Shown: positions 50,701 to 64,000, numbered from the stretch's first letter. The stretch is DNA of 64,000 bases from Tetrahymena thermophila SB210 (GCF_000189635.1 NW_002476212.1:310001-374000); one strand, 5' to 3'. Notes: a model not told the origin generated them from the sequence alone. Program-made: numbers and translations.

Positions 50701-52072
50701 TCAATTATTTTTTTATGAGTGCATAGTTATAAAAGATAAAAGTAAATTCATTTCTAAATGAATCTAATAAATAAGAAAATAAATAAATAAATGATAATTA
50801 GATTAAACAATCACAGTTGATCACTCTGATAACGAAGTTTTTTAATTGAATGGACAACAAAAACTCCCTTTAAAAAGCTAATAGTTGATTCCACTTAACT
50901 TTGAAATAGGAGATTAAATCATTACTAAGCTAATGCTGAGGTATATATATAAAGTTATTTTCATAAATCTTTATTTATTTATTTAATTATTTTTTGATAA
51001 TAGAGTGAATAAGATGCAAGAGGATACTAAATTCCTAGCCCTTGTAAAATATTCTATATTCAATAAAAAGACAAATGTAGAAGAACCAAGATAAACTCAA
51101 AAAATCTTAGATATAAAAGTTAAACATCCATTCTCATTAAATACAAAATGGGGAGTCTCAAATAGTCAATAACAAAACTAAGAAACTAAAAAAAAAAATT
51201 AAATATAAGAAAAAAATGATTTAGTTTATCTCCCTTCTCATTAGCTTTGCAATTTATAAATAAAATTAACTTCATAGAGTAAAATTTAATTATCATATTA
51301 GAAAATCAAAATATGTTACCATAAATAAATAAATAAAAATAGTGGAAAATATGATTATCTACTCAGTGAAAGTCAACATGAATAAAGAAATCAATTAGAT
51401 CAGATTAATTAGAGATTTTAATACTTAAAGTAAATTTATTTAATAATCGTTTGTATAAAATAAAATTTATATTATTTTCATCTATCTTTTAGAATAAAGA
51501 CTGGCTTTACATGAAAGTCTTTCTCTCACGTAATATATTTAGACATTAAGCCACTCTCCTAAATTTAAATACGGAAACATATAAATTTAATATGCTACTC
51601 AAGATGATCTATAGGATAACAATTAACTAAATACTTATTAAGCTGATTTAAGCAATATTATTGTGGAATCTAAAGGAATTAAAGTAGAAGTAGAATATCC
51701 AGAAGTTGCCAAATTAGGTATTTAAATTTCTAACTTTATAATTTTAACTAATTAAATTAAAAATAATATTAATTAGGTGAGCTATTTGAAATGGTAGTTA
51801 AAATTACCAATATGTACACTAAGCCTTACGATTTAAAAATTATACTTAACGAAAGAGAATCAAAGAAGTTTTTATTATCTGGTAAAATAATTAGCAGAGA
51901 ATAAGTAGAATCTTAAAAAACAATTAAAGTATTCTACAAACTAATACCCGTTGAAATAGGAAGATTTAGACTACCTGGATTTTAAATAGAATAGAAATAT
52001 GAAGAAACGTACTCAATAATATATGATTCTCATAGCTAAAAACATATTGTCATTCTTCCTTAACTATCTTGA
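47744..52072 (+). CDS. TRAPPC11: TRAPPC11 (foie gras) trafficking-complex subunit, 1096 aa
   Basis: Fourteen exons: 47744..47859, 48000..48166, 48274..48661, 48807..48966, 49044..49184, 49253..49360, 49426..49855, 49912..50439, 50513..50606, 50662..50741, 50802..50940, 51004..51429, 51500..51717 and 51777..52072 (3291 nt, in phase). Length is close to human TRAPPC11 (1133 aa). The N-terminal part has KPSVIVYLLEM and VIVILFSKAGVGPEVD. The foie gras region shows YDEKYKKYKKNISKHND, LTLHFKMAIIDEQK and AKKHYQSAYSECESL, matching the YY..E..R.K.HK / HQFKIAFFSE / YR.AY pattern. EAIQLFIIHYKKFKES and WRTELFKVFITEM follow. The C-terminal half is beta-rich (gryzun-like). TRAPPC11 belongs to TRAPPIII and acts in ER-Golgi traffic and autophagy. 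The first exon and the tail are less conserved. Confidence 0.9.
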
Positions 52073-52740
52073 TTTATATTATTTAATTTATTTGATTAAA
52101 TATGTAATTTTTATAAAATTATCAGCTTTTAATTTATGCTAAATTTCTTTTAAACCTTATACCTATTACTTGTTTTTTATCTCTTTTATTTATTTTATTT
52201 TTAATTTTTACAAATATCCATCCTTATTAAGAAAATTAAAATTTATTTATTTTTAAATAAATTACTTTTTATTAATTAAATTAACTTTTCATACACTTAT
52301 TTGATGACATTTTCCACTATGTATTAAAACAAAAAATAAATTAATTTTTATAAAATTATATTTTAAACTTTATTTTTTTAAATTAATTTTTATAAATTAC
52401 ATTTTAAACTTTATTTTATTTGTAAAATTTAAAAAATATTACCAAACTTTAAATTAAAAAAAAATAATTTGATAACTTTCTTTAGATATAAAAAGGTCTT
52501 GACTCATTTCTTTATCTGTTTGTTATTAGCATAATAAAATATTTTAATTTGTTTAATATTAAACATAATTATATTTAATTATTTAATATCTAATATACTA
52601 ATTTAATTTACTTACTTGTATTGATTGTATAAGGTTTATTTATTATCTTTTTATATATTATTAAGCTTTATACTAATAAAGCAATGAAATTTGTAGATAT
52701 ATTAATACTTTTAAATTAATAAGTACTTAAAGGGGGAGCA

Positions 52741-52760
52741 GGTAGGTAGATAGGTAGGTG
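52741..52760. repeat. GGTA microsatellite
   Basis: GGTA repeated about five times with one GATA variant, following a G-rich AGGGGGAGCA. It is locally much more G-rich than its surroundings. Confidence 0.85.
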
Positions 52761-52832
52761 TCTTTTTCATAGATATCAAATAATTGAATTTTGAATTACT
52801 AATTAAACAAATATCTTATTTTTTGTTTAGAC

Positions 52833-53450
52833 TTTAAATGAGAAGAATGGGTTTGCTGCTAAATTAATTAAATATATTTTGATTTTTAATCTTTTTAGTT
52901 TAATTAGCTATTTCCCTAATTTTTGAATTGTTTACAACTTTTTAAAAAGTTTATTTCTTTTTTATAATAATAATATTTAAGATAATTTATTTTTTACTTA
53001 ATATTTGGCTGTTAATTTAAAAAATTTGTTTGTTTTAAATTATAAAAAAATATGCTTGAATTACTTACTATTTCAACATTAATTGATAAAATGATATTTA
53101 GACTTATTAATTAATTAATTATTTAATGTAAATTTAAATATTTTAAATGAGAAGAATGGGTTTGCTGCTAAATTAATTAAATATATTTTGATTTTTAATC
53201 TTTTTAGTTTAATTAGCTATTTCCCTAATTTTTGAATTGTTTACAACTTTTTAAAAAGTTTATTTCTTTTTTATAATAATAATATTTAAGATAATTTATT
53301 TTTTACTTAATATTTGGCTGTTAATTTAAAAAATTTGTTTGTTTTAAATTATAAAAAAATATGCTTAAATTACTTACTATTTCAACATTAATTGATAAAA
53401 TGATATTTAGACTTATTAATTAATTAATTATTTAATGTAAATTTAAATAT
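52833..53450. repeat. 309-bp tandem duplication
   Basis: Two adjacent copies, 52833..53141 and 53142..53450, are identical apart from one visible substitution (ATGCTTGAATT versus ATGCTTAAATT). The unit contains a relatively GC-rich start (GAGAAGAATGGGTTTGCTG) and is non-coding on both strands. Near-identity implies a recent duplication. Confidence 0.95.
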
Positions 53451-53570
53451 TAGTCATTATTTGATTGATTTGTTGCTGCTATCTTATTTATTATTTATTT
53501 ATTTTTGTAATGAGTTTTCTAAATTAAAAATATAATTTCCTTTTTAAACGATACTAAAAGCGTAGAAATA

Positions 53571-56500
53571 ATGAAAAATTCATATTTTTTACCACAGATT
53601 AACCATGCAAAATAATTGAATTAAGTTGAATTTTAAAACTTTAGAGCTAAAGATGAAACAGCAAAAGTGCATGGAAACAGAGGAAGTTCTACACCTAGAA
53701 GTTCACGAGTTAGTTAAACAACTTAAATAACTAATGGAACATTTGATTTAACTATTTCAAGAAATAGCAGCGATCCGTTTTTAATTAGCTACAAAAATGA
53801 TAAAATTTTAATGTAAAATATTTAAGAGGGAAAATATAAATTACTACACATGAGATCGCAATTGAATAATGTTCTGAACATATAAAGTAATTCTGTGAGT
53901 AGATCAACTATAAAAAGATCGTTTCATATTAAACCAGTAATAAATCAATCAAAAAGATCTTCTCTAATTAATATTGATATGAATTCTTAAACCGAAAACT
54001 AAAAAGAATAGTTAGAGGATCTATAATTTTAGAAGAATATGTTAGAAACTTTTTAAATACTTCCAAGAGACTAGGCCGTTATAAAATAAAGAGGAAAAAA
54101 ATCAATAGAATAATATTATAAACATTATAAAAGTCTTGATAGAACCTTACAACAAAATTAGCATTTCAATATTCCAAGTAAATAAATTAGTTCTACTTAC
54201 TTTATAATTAATAATGAAAAATAATAATTTTTAATGTAATTTTTACTCAATACATTATTAGATTCGGGTGTCACAGAAATGCTAGATAAGAGTGAAAAGC
54301 ACTTTGTGCTACCCTCGAAAGTGGGTATATTTAAAAAAGAGAAAACAGATAAAGACATCTTAAAGTTATAGTATTTTAAAAATATAAGTAATTTGTTTGA
54401 TAAAGTGTATAATTGTATAATATTTAGGTATATGAGATACGGAGATAAATATGCCTAACTTTTAACATCTGGAATAAGTGGATATAATAATATAAGTTAA
54501 TTCTAGCTGCAAAATAATAGAATCAGTTCTTAGAGCTCAAATGCTTTGATATAATAAATTATGAAAAATGCTAAAATTATCAATATAGCAAATAACAGAA
54601 TAGGCAAAATAGGGTGTGATTAAATTTCACAGTAAATTTCTTAAAAGTAGTGCAAGTAAAAAAATAAATAAATCATAAGAATTATTTGCTTAAAATTATT
54701 TTTTTTCATTTATTATATTGAAATATTTTAGAAAATTATTATTTATTTTAACAAATATTAATTAAATTAATTTAGAAAGTTATCCGTTTAATAAATATTA
54801 AATTTATTTACTTTAAATTCACAGAGTTATAATTTTGTATTTATTCTTACAATTTATTTTTAACACAACTTAAAAATTTTGTAAAAGGCTGGAAGTATTA
54901 AATTTAGGTGGGAATAAGCTAGGAGACACAGCAGTTAAAGATCTATTTTAATCTATTCTAAAAAACTAAAATTTAAGGATTCTCGACCTTTCTGATAATA
55001 ATTTAAGTGATAATGTTAGCTTTTATTTAGGCCAAATAGTTAAAAATTGTTTTATTTATGAACTCTATTTGGGCTGGAATTAACTCAAGGGTAGCAGTGG
55101 CTAAGAGATTTTTTCTGCTTTAATAGAGAATAATTACTTAAAAGTTATAGACCTATGTAATTTACTTAACTTTTTTGATCTATAAATTTGCTTTTCTTCT
55201 AGTATAATTTATTCATTAATTACATTTATTTGATATGTAGCGTGTAACAGCCTTGGTAAAGGCGGAAGCTGTGTAAGCGACATAGAAAATTTCATGCAAA
55301 AGAATACTGATGTTTGCCATATGGATTTAAGCAGCAATTTTTTTTCATATGAAGACTCTTTAGCTATTTCTAAAAGTCTAGAATCTAACAAAACAATTTA
55401 TGGTTTTCATTTTGAAGGAAATTATGGGTTTGTAGACTCTCGAGGATTTTTGGTAGTTTAAGAAAATTAGTAGTAATTACTGGTAGGTCTGCATAACAAG
55501 AGACAAATAAAAAGTAAATAAATATTTTGATTGTTTTTAAATGAATTTTAGAATTTATTAGGTGATTGATGTAAGGTATAAATTTAATTACCTTTTATAA
55601 ATTTTTGTAAAAAAAAAACAAATTCAAGTGTAAAGTTGCTTATCATGAATAAATGATATAAATTCAATGTAACATTATTAGATTTCATATATTAATTTTA
55701 TCTTACTTAATTATTTTTTATGGTTAAAAAGAGCAATAATTTAATTAAATCAAAAAGAATACAATTTACTCAAAATTTAATTTAATTGAGTCATTTAAAT
55801 TCTAATAGAATAATCTAAGATATTAAATTACGCAATTTGTTTTACATTAGATTTACATGAGCATCATATATGAATACTTGTTGAATCATTAAGCAAATAG
55901 AATTTTATTTTTAAATGCAAGCTTCACAAATTAATATTTCAAAATCTATTTTTTAGATAGATGCTTTTATGATTGATATTCTATGTTGTAAATTATTTCA
56001 GGTATCAATACATTAAACAGAGAAGTATACAGGTCAGATAGAGATGTAGATTTGGCTGATTGCTGTTGGATATGTGATGGCTGGCAGGAGTTGGAATTCA
56101 GATGGGACATAGGTAAAATTAAAATTAAAAAATTTTTAGTTTTACTATTGTACAAGCTTTCCCTAGTAAGGTTAAGCAGGTAAAAGCCTTGAAATGATAG
56201 TATAATAATACTAAGAATTTTTGCTATAATTTTTCTAGTAAGTTACTAATTCATTTCACCAAGTTACATATAAATTTACTTTTAAAGAATTGTAAATTTG
56301 TTATTTATTTTAAATGAGAATTTATACACAAAAATTATAAGCTATTACAAAAATTAAGATTACATATTTTAGCATATTTGAAATCAAACCAGTTTTAATT
56401 TACTTAATGTGTATTTAGCAAATAGTACTAAACCAAAAATAGTTTGAGCATTTTGCCAAAAAATCAAATTATCATGAAAAATTTTATGAAAAATAATGTT

Positions 56501-59500
56501 ATTTTCCTCAATTATTTAAAACATGAGTTAAGCATTTTAAAGTAAAAATCAACCATTAAACATTATGCTTCCTAACACTAAGATAAAAAAATTTATATAT
56601 CCAATAAATATTAAAAAATTTAAATATTTTTAAACAGCATGAAAGGTTAGAATAGTTTATTTACTTATTACATTCAAATTCAATTTCAAATTGAAAAAGC
56701 AAATTTTTTATTTATTCACATTTAAAATTTCAAAGAAAATAAATAATTATTTTGATTTATTAAAATTGTAAATAATGATAGAAGATGCAATTTTCGTTTA
56801 TATCTCTAGTTTTTTTTGAAGATTCTTGAAAGTTTGAATAAATTAATTTTATTAACAAGAATTTACTTTAACGAAAATTGTTTTTAATATATTGCTCAAA
56901 TAATCACTGATGCTTTAGATGCTTATTTTCTTAGATAGTAAAAATCAACTTTAGAATCAATTTGTAAATTGAATTTTTTAGAGACTTTGCTAAGGAAATA
57001 TTAAAGGTTTTTTTTAGAAAATATAAATGAGTCATTTATCATCATTTGTGCTCAAATTTACTACTTTTATCAATATTCATCCATAAAAGCAAAATAATAC
57101 CTAATAATGATAAATAAGCAAATGATTAACTTTTTTATCAAACTTTTAGAAGTTCATAAATATTAACTCTCAATAAATATAATTATGATTTTGATTTATA
57201 ATTTCCCATATTAAAAAAAATGTATCAACTACACTGTAAGCAAAATGTTTATTATTAATATCACTTTTATTAGATGATTTAGAATCAATCTGTGAAAATT
57301 CTTTCACTAAATTTAGGCAAAATATTTATGGTGTAAATTTTATTTCTAAGAAAGATTAAATATTATTCGAATGTATTTTTATTAATTCACCTTAACACAT
57401 AATAAATATAAATGTAATTTGTATTAATAATTCAATTTCCTCTTGTTATTAAAGCAATAAAAGACACGTATCTGTCTGCTTTTACAACAAATATTTCAAA
57501 AATAATTTTGGTTAAGGAATTTGCTCATTTTAAAGTTTTAAATATATTATTTTTTATTTACTTTTTGATAATAAGTTATTTATTTATTAGAGATATGGCA
57601 TATTAAGAATTAAATTAATAAAAAAATTAATTATTCCTTTTATATTGATTACATTGTGATTATAAATATTAGGGTTATCCGGTGAGTACAGCAGAGATCC
57701 TTTATTTATTCACTTTAATTTTGAAAATTTTCGATCAAACTATTTTGGAAAAAAGGATGGATAATAATAAAACTTTTTTTCATATAAGAGAATGATGCCC
57801 CCAGGAAACCTGGACTATTTCTACTCCAGCCAAGAAAACGAAATGATAGCAAAAAATCAACATAAGAAAAATTTGCTTGATTAAAAGCACATTAAAGTAA
57901 TATTCTAATTAAATTTTTTGCTTAACAAAACAATTTTAAATTTTAATTTTACTTTTACTGAAAATCTTTAAATTTTAATGATAACTATTTATTTATGTAT
58001 TGAATGTTTATTTTTGTTTATTACAACTGCAAAGTCTGCTAATATTTTAATTGATTGATGAGAAAAGAAAGTATAAATGAAAAATTTAACAAATGTAAAC
58101 TAAATTTTTTGAGTAATACGAAAAATTTAATTATCAAACAAAAAATACATTTTCAAGAATAAAATAAGTTGTGATTGAGAAAAATACACTTCATATTTTT
58201 GCATAAAAACTAAAACAATTAAAAATAAGTCGATAATTATTTGTTAATACTGATAAATAATATTTATAAAAAGTATTTTCTTTTTTATTTATTTGCATTT
58301 TTTGCTATTATAATTGAGTAAATATAAAATTAAAATTTAAAGAGGTAACTAAAATCCGTTTGAAAACTAACACTTGATAAAAAATATTTAATAAAGGATA
58401 GTTGCTTTTTAATGAAAAATAAAGTATATTCTAACAATAAAAAAAATTATTTACGATTATTACTTAAAAATAAATCCAGCAAAAGTTTATCATCGAATTT
58501 TTTTATTTAACCATGACTTACTTACAATCTTCCTGCATTTTAGTTTTTGTTTTTTAATAAAAGTCGGTGCAGATTTTTGATGGTACTACAAAGGATGTTT
58601 TATTAGAATAGATTAATCACTGTTACGTAGAAAAAAGTACAGGGGTTTTTACTAAGTATTATGAACCCTAGATTAGTCTTCTACCTCGAGTAAAAGATCC
58701 TGTCTACGTTCCACCAAAAAAAAGAAAAGAAAAAATAAAATGGACATTCCCTATTTCGTTAATGGCTTAATGGCGTTAAGATGATGACAATTTAATTACA
58801 AAGTGCTTTGAATTTGATTGGGAGTATTGCAAAATTCCAAGAATAATTAAAAATAAACCTGAAGATTTGTAAAAAGTAAAAGATTTCCTGTAGTAAAAAT
58901 ACAAGTACATAAAAGATACCTACAAGCATTATGCATCACAAAATCCAAGTAAATTAACAAAATCTATGACTTTCTGCTTAAACTAGCAAATTTTTGAAGC
59001 CACTCCTTTTTTTTTATTATGAAGAAAATTTAATCTGAAAAATGTTAATACAGTAATTTAATAATGTAAATCGAAGCAGTAAATATAAGAATCCAATTTA
59101 GAAATTTACATAAGTCTTCATAGACTATTACGTAAAAATTTAATTTGAATAGCATAAAAGAATTTTAATTCACACTAAAATTTTAATACTTTTGATAACG
59201 AATTACCTAATTCAAATAAAATTTAACAGAAAAGACAATAACCTTAGATGAAAATTTATTAATTAAGTTCGTTCACATAATAAAATTAAATGAGTAAATC
59301 TTAGTTTTTAAAATTTATATCATCGTAATTAATTCTTTTAGATTAAATGAGCCTAATGAATAAATCTTTTGGAATACTCTCTATTATCAGTACATCAATC
59401 AATCAATCTTTCTATCTCTCTCTCTATATATATTTATTTATTGATTGATTAATCACATTTTCGGTCGAGAGAAAAGTATTGGGTTGAATTCATATTCATA

Positions 59501-62500
59501 TTCAAATTAGATTTAGATTTATTATAAAGTGATTATAAAATGAATGTGTATTCCTTCGAAATAAGTTACTTAATATAACATGAAAGTTTTTCTATATAAT
59601 AAAATCATGATTTAAAAACATAGTTGCATTTTTAAGAAAAGCCAAAACGCCTTAATATTAACTGTGATTTAATAATCTAATTTACAATCACATTAACTTT
59701 TAACTTTCTCTTTATAATAAGCTTATATTTTAATTTTCTGATGAAATAAATGACAATGTTCATGAGTGTTTATTTCCCACACAAATTGCCTATTATTTTG
59801 CTTAATTTTAGCTTAATTTAATTGAAAGAGTCATTTACACTAATTAAATGTGATTCTCAAAGCTGGTTTTATTTTTTTTTTGATTGTCTATTTTTTATAA
59901 TGTCAAACAGTTAATAAATAAATCTAAAAGCTAAGATATGCTTAATAAGTTGATATATCTTTTTATTCTGAGTTATAATCATATTTGCTTTAGCTTACGA
60001 TAACTTCAGAAACAAGCAGAATAAAAATTTTCCTTAAATTTGATTTGATTTACTCATCTATAAAAAAATAAACAAAATTATATTTATAATCAATAGTTAG
60101 ATTGAAAAACCTACCCTTAAAAAAATATCTTTATTAGTTAATAAGCTATTTCACAAAATAAATCCCCCTAAATGCACATTAAATTTGTACTAAAATTAAT
60201 TTTGTAAAAGAATAGTTCGCATATTTGAAAATTGATGAATATTATGTTTGTAAATTAAATATATTAGGTTACAGATTTAAAGACAAGCTTATTTGTTTTG
60301 TATTATGAGTAATAAAGAGGTACTCTTGCTTTCTTAAATTATATTTTATTTGATTTCTGGCTATTCTTAATAATATTTTGATCAATTACCATCAATTTTT
60401 GTCAATTTTTCTAGTACTTTCATTTTAATTTAATTGCAAAGTAAGAAAAAATAATAATTGATTAGGCACAAAGAAGGAGTTTCCTACTTTTAATATAAAA
60501 ATTAAGTAAAATTAACAATGCAATCTTACTGTATAATAGGCAAATTTTTATTTTAATTCAGTAAATTTTGTTTCAATTCGATAATAGGCTTAAACTTTTT
60601 TTTAAATTTTAACTTTTTACAACAAAAAAATGCTTCACTGAACACAGAATTTATTTTATTTTAAACATAATAGATGAATATGCTGCTTCAATATTCAAAA
60701 AAAAAAAGTTAATTTCTTTTCCAAAATTCAATAAATAGATAGATTTTAATTAAATTCAGTAAATTAAAATGCTAGGCTTTTTTTCTATTTTAAACCAATT
60801 TTGAATAGAAAATGATAGATTTTGTTTTAAATATCATATATTTATAATATCAAAACAGTAAAAAATAAATTATCAATTTTAAGCTATTTTACAGCTATTA
60901 AAAATTTTAATATTTTGTAATCCAACTCGGATTTAATACTGTAAAATAAAATATATGTTGCTATTTTGCAATTTAATTTACTTTACATAAGCTAATTGAA
61001 TAATTATTTTATATATAGTTGGTGATGTATGGGCCATACAAAAACTTTAATTTACAGATCTGGTCAACTAAACAAATTTAATTGATAATAAAAATTTGAA
61101 AGACGCTGACGTTGATATCAAATGGACTGCAACAACTTCTATAGGAGATAAAGGAAATTTTAGGAACCCCGAAAGAGGTATTAACAAAAATTTAATAACA
61201 TTAATCAATTTATTAGTATTTAATTAATTAATTATCTTATGGTAAAATAAATTGCATAAATGGATAACCACTTAATTCTTTACTGCCTTAATATAACCAA
61301 GCAAGCAAGCATAAAATAAATTAATTTCAAATTTAAAAATAATCTTTAGAAAATATTTTTAATTTGAGATAAAGCATTTGGAAGTTGCTAAGTATTTAAT
61401 ATTTATGCGGTGAGCTTTGAATGCGTGATAAGTAAATAGCATGAAAAATTGTAATCTAATTTCAAACTAAATAAACTTAATGATAACATAAAGAAAAACA
61501 TATGATTTTTTACTTTTGCGAAAAAAATTATTAAATAATAGTAAATTTTAATTAACAATTTTTTTTGCATCTAGAAATTAATGATGTTATAAACGTCAAT
61601 TACCATTTTATTTATGACATATTCTATTTATGTTTACAGGAGATAGTTGTAAATTAATAAAAAAGAAAAAAAGAAATGCTCCTAATAGAATTTTTTTTCA
61701 TCATTTATTTATAGTTGTTTTATTTTTCTTGAGAGAACGAACTAGTTAGCTAGCGTGTATAAAACAATTAAGTATTTTATTGCAAATCCGGTTATGATAT
61801 ACAAAATATAATATAAAATATGAGGAAAACGCTACAGCCTTTTTGAAAAATATACAATTTTTATTTTAGAGATTTAATTAATTTAGTTAATTTATTGTTT
61901 TATTACATTCAGAAAATAGCTGATTCTTCTTATTTTACAGAGTAATAATTTTCTTACTTTTTAATGATTTGTTAAAATTGAAACCTTGACAGAATTTATG
62001 AAAGTCAGATTACATTTATACAGAAAATGAGATTTGAATTTATGGGATATTTTTTATTTTGATAATATAAAAGAATATTTTTCTTTAAATTAATGGATGT
62101 AGAATACATTGATTACAAATAGTTTCAGGTTGCTTTAACCATGTTTTTTGAAAAAGAAATATAGTTGATTTGTAACACTAAATTAGAAATATTCTATTAA
62201 TAAATAAAAAATAAATATACAAACAAGCAAATCATATTTTAAGTTTTCACTTTTTCACTTTCTTTCTATTTTAAAAAAATCTCTTCTACCCACCCTTTTA
62301 AGTTAAATGAATCAATAATCCAATTTATCTAAATCGGATTTAAAAAAACAACTACCTACTCATATGCAATAAGCTCGCTTGAATGAAATTTTATTAATAT
62401 ATTCAAGTTTATTTTACACTTACTTTCAGCATTTTAAAATGATAAAATTTTAAAATTTAAATCAATCATTTCTATATTATCTATACTTCATTTAAATTTT

Positions 62501-64000
62501 CTCAATTAATCTAGGAATTACTAGATACTAGCTTATGGAAGTGCTTGTAAGAATAGCAGAAGAAAAGTATATTTTGAAAAGCAAAAAGTCTACTACATAT
62601 TTTGAAGCTATAAGTCAGATGTGGGACGAACATCTAGAAAAGGAGTTCACCTCACACTCTCCACACACATGGAGAGAATAGAGGTACTGGAACGAAGAAT
62701 GCGATTACTGTCTTAAAAATTATAAACCTATCATAGAGCATATATATAGAAGACATTCTAAAAAAAAGGTTAAGCCAGGTAAATAAAATTTGCTTAAATT
62801 CTATACAATTCTATTATGTGTCCTTTAATCCTGATCTTCGCCTTTTCAAAATATTTTTTGAAAAATAGCTTTTTTTAGCTAAAATGTTGAGTCTGAAATT
62901 TAGTAATTTTTTTTTTTCTATAATAAAAATTATTAGGATAAAGTCCATTCATGTGTCTCGAAGAGCTAAATAGTAATACAATTTCCTACTATCATAATAT
63001 CAAAAATTTTGTTGTGATCAAATAATTTTTCAACTGGTTTTTGAAAGATACTAACACATCCAGACAAAAGACAGACCAGACCCCCTTTCAAAAATAAATT
63101 TTAATTTTTTAGTATCTGACAAGTGATTCTTAAAAACCTACCCTAAAGCGATTAATTTTTCATAAAAACAGAGATCATTTACAGAAATTTTGAAAAAGAA
63201 ATTAAAAATAATATAAAACTTGAATTAATTAGTTGGACTTAATTTAATAATATTCACTAAATGAGATTTTGAATTTACTCGCTTACTTGCTTAATATAAT
63301 GTTTGTTTTCCAATTTTAAATTGACTTCCTTGCATTATAAAAAAATATCCAAAAAAGTCTATTTCCTAACGCAACGACATTCGTTTCTCTCCTCAACAAA
63401 TAGCAAAATTATTAATTCAAATTTATTACATTTTCAAAAAAGTTTTTAAGAAAAAATGAATATTTGATGATTGCTTAACCTATTCTTACATTTAAAAAAT
63501 TTTAATTCTGATTTTTTAAACCGATTTTTCATGCTACAAATACATTAAAATTTATAATAAAGACATAATTGCTCTCTCAGGCCTATTAAACGATGACAAA
63601 TTTGGTAGCTAAGTTGCGAACTTTGCTTTCAATTTATCCATGATGACACAAGTAGATGAACAAACTTAAGACAGAATTTTTCAGATGAACATAGTTGAAT
63701 TTTATGAAGCTTTAGCTCGTATTGCTGAAGAAGCTAATTTATAACCCCTCCCTGGAATTCCAAATGTAATTAGAACTTATAAATTATATAAAAAAGATAT
63801 TAAAGGGAAACTTATACATTTTTTTTCCCATTTAAACTTTAAATCAATGAGGAGATTCCAACATATTTTAATTCAATCGATATTCTTTCTAAGTATAAAT
63901 TATTTTAAAATATTGTTAAATTCTAATTTTGGCAATTTCTCTATCTTGTTAAATACTCATCATTTTAAATCAATAAACATTAACAAATATTTAATTTTAC
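53571..64000 (+). CDS. Large leucine-rich-repeat protein with CWICDGW module (3' end beyond right edge)
   Basis: Visible exons: 53571..54177, 54262..54655, 54888..55156, 55241..55513, 56002..56112, 57673..57896, 58564..58948, 61019..61177, 62515..62778, 62937..62972, 63581..63765 and probably 63852..63892, about 980 codons in phase. The first ~200 residues are Ser/Gln-rich. Residues ~240-430 carry leucine-rich repeats (LEVLNLGGNKLGD, LRILDLSDNNLSD, IYELYLGWNQLKG, VCHMDLSSN), of the RNase-inhibitor-like type. Next is a Cys/Trp module DCCWICDGWQELEF. A region with CFEFDWEYCKIPRI and charged helices follows. Two related helical segments (MEVLVRIAEEKYI and FYEALARIAEEANL) come last. Introns in the second half are 488 to 2070 nt. 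The join after residue ~425 is inferred; a separate gene starting near 56 kb is the alternative. Confidence 0.72.
56113..57672 (+). other. Long intron in LRR gene (1560 nt)
   Basis: Bounded by ATAG|GTAAAATT and AATATTAG|GGTTATCC. AT-rich; no conserved frame or RNA gene was seen inside on either strand. Confidence 0.65.
58949..61018 (+). other. Longest intron in the window (2070 nt), LRR gene
   Basis: Runs from CCAA|GTAAATT to TATATAG|TTGGTGATG. AT-rich, with a TCTCTC/TATATA run near 59414-59435. No nested gene was recognised. Confidence 0.62.
61178..62514 (+). other. Long intron in LRR gene (1337 nt)
   Basis: Bounded by AGAG|GTATTAAC and AATCTAG|GAATTACT. AT-rich with no supportable internal feature. 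Confidence 0.62.
62973..63580 (+). other. Intron in LRR gene (608 nt)
   Basis: Follows a very small 36-nt exon and ends CTCTCAG|GCCTATT. The exon frame also stays open for some way into this intron, so alternative retention is possible but not supported by any motif. Confidence 0.6.

Larger units (their letters stand above)
52073..53570. other. Intergenic region containing a tandem duplication
   Basis: About 1.5 kb between TRAPPC11 and the LRR gene. Besides the 309-bp tandem repeat (listed separately) it is AT-rich. It carries a GGTA run at 52741..52760. No gene was seen in either strand of the repeat unit. Confidence 0.7.

Noticed and set aside
1-64000. tRNA, rRNA, snRNA genes, transposons and the ciliate chromosome-breakage sequence
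   Set aside because: I looked for T-loop-like GTTCRANNC contexts, transposase or reverse-transcriptase motifs and the AAACCAACC-type breakage core and found none convincing. A tRNAscan/Rfam search would be decisive.

Overview
The window is AT-rich nuclear DNA from an oligohymenophorean ciliate, most likely Tetrahymena or a close relative. TAA and TAG are read as glutamine throughout conserved genes and only TGA terminates. Introns are mostly GTAA...TAG, many about 50 nt long. Under the standard code the genes look like scattered fragments; under the ciliate code they join into about fifteen long spliced genes. I derived exon boundaries by hand from frame continuity, splice signals and alignment to remembered families.

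Layout: all genes from 1 to about 38 kb lie on the minus strand and all from about 40.2 kb to the right edge on the plus strand, separated by a 2.2 kb divergent gene-free region. Minus strand, left to right: the 5' part of an IQ-motif/ankyrin protein (left edge); an unidentified coiled-coil protein; a predicted N-myristoylated small protein; the axonemal protein CCDC113; an SF-assemblin/beta-giardin; three tandem cyclic-nucleotide-binding-domain K+ channels (A, B, C); a small four-helix COPI-associated (TVP15-like) membrane protein; a pseudokinase with a C2-like C-terminus; and a fourth, more divergent channel (D). Plus strand: a MAPEG glutathione-transferase-like membrane enzyme; the PP2A leucine carboxyl methyltransferase LCMT1; an endo-beta-N-acetylglucosaminidase (GH85) with an N-terminal LamG-like domain; the tethering-complex subunit TRAPPC11; a tandem 309-bp repeat; and a large leucine-rich-repeat protein that runs off the right edge and has introns up to about 2.1 kb.

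Themes: CCDC113, SF-assemblin and possibly the IQ/ankyrin protein point to cilium or cortical cytoskeleton. The four channels are a paralogous family. A, B and C are a tandem triplication with identical conserved exon lengths; D is older, with different introns. The most unusual signal is a CCHC zinc-knuckle-like motif just after the cyclic-nucleotide-binding domain of all four channels. TVP15-like protein and TRAPPC11 are Golgi-trafficking parts, and ENGase and LCMT1 are cytosolic housekeeping enzymes. No CRISPR array, transposon, rRNA or tRNA gene was recognised.
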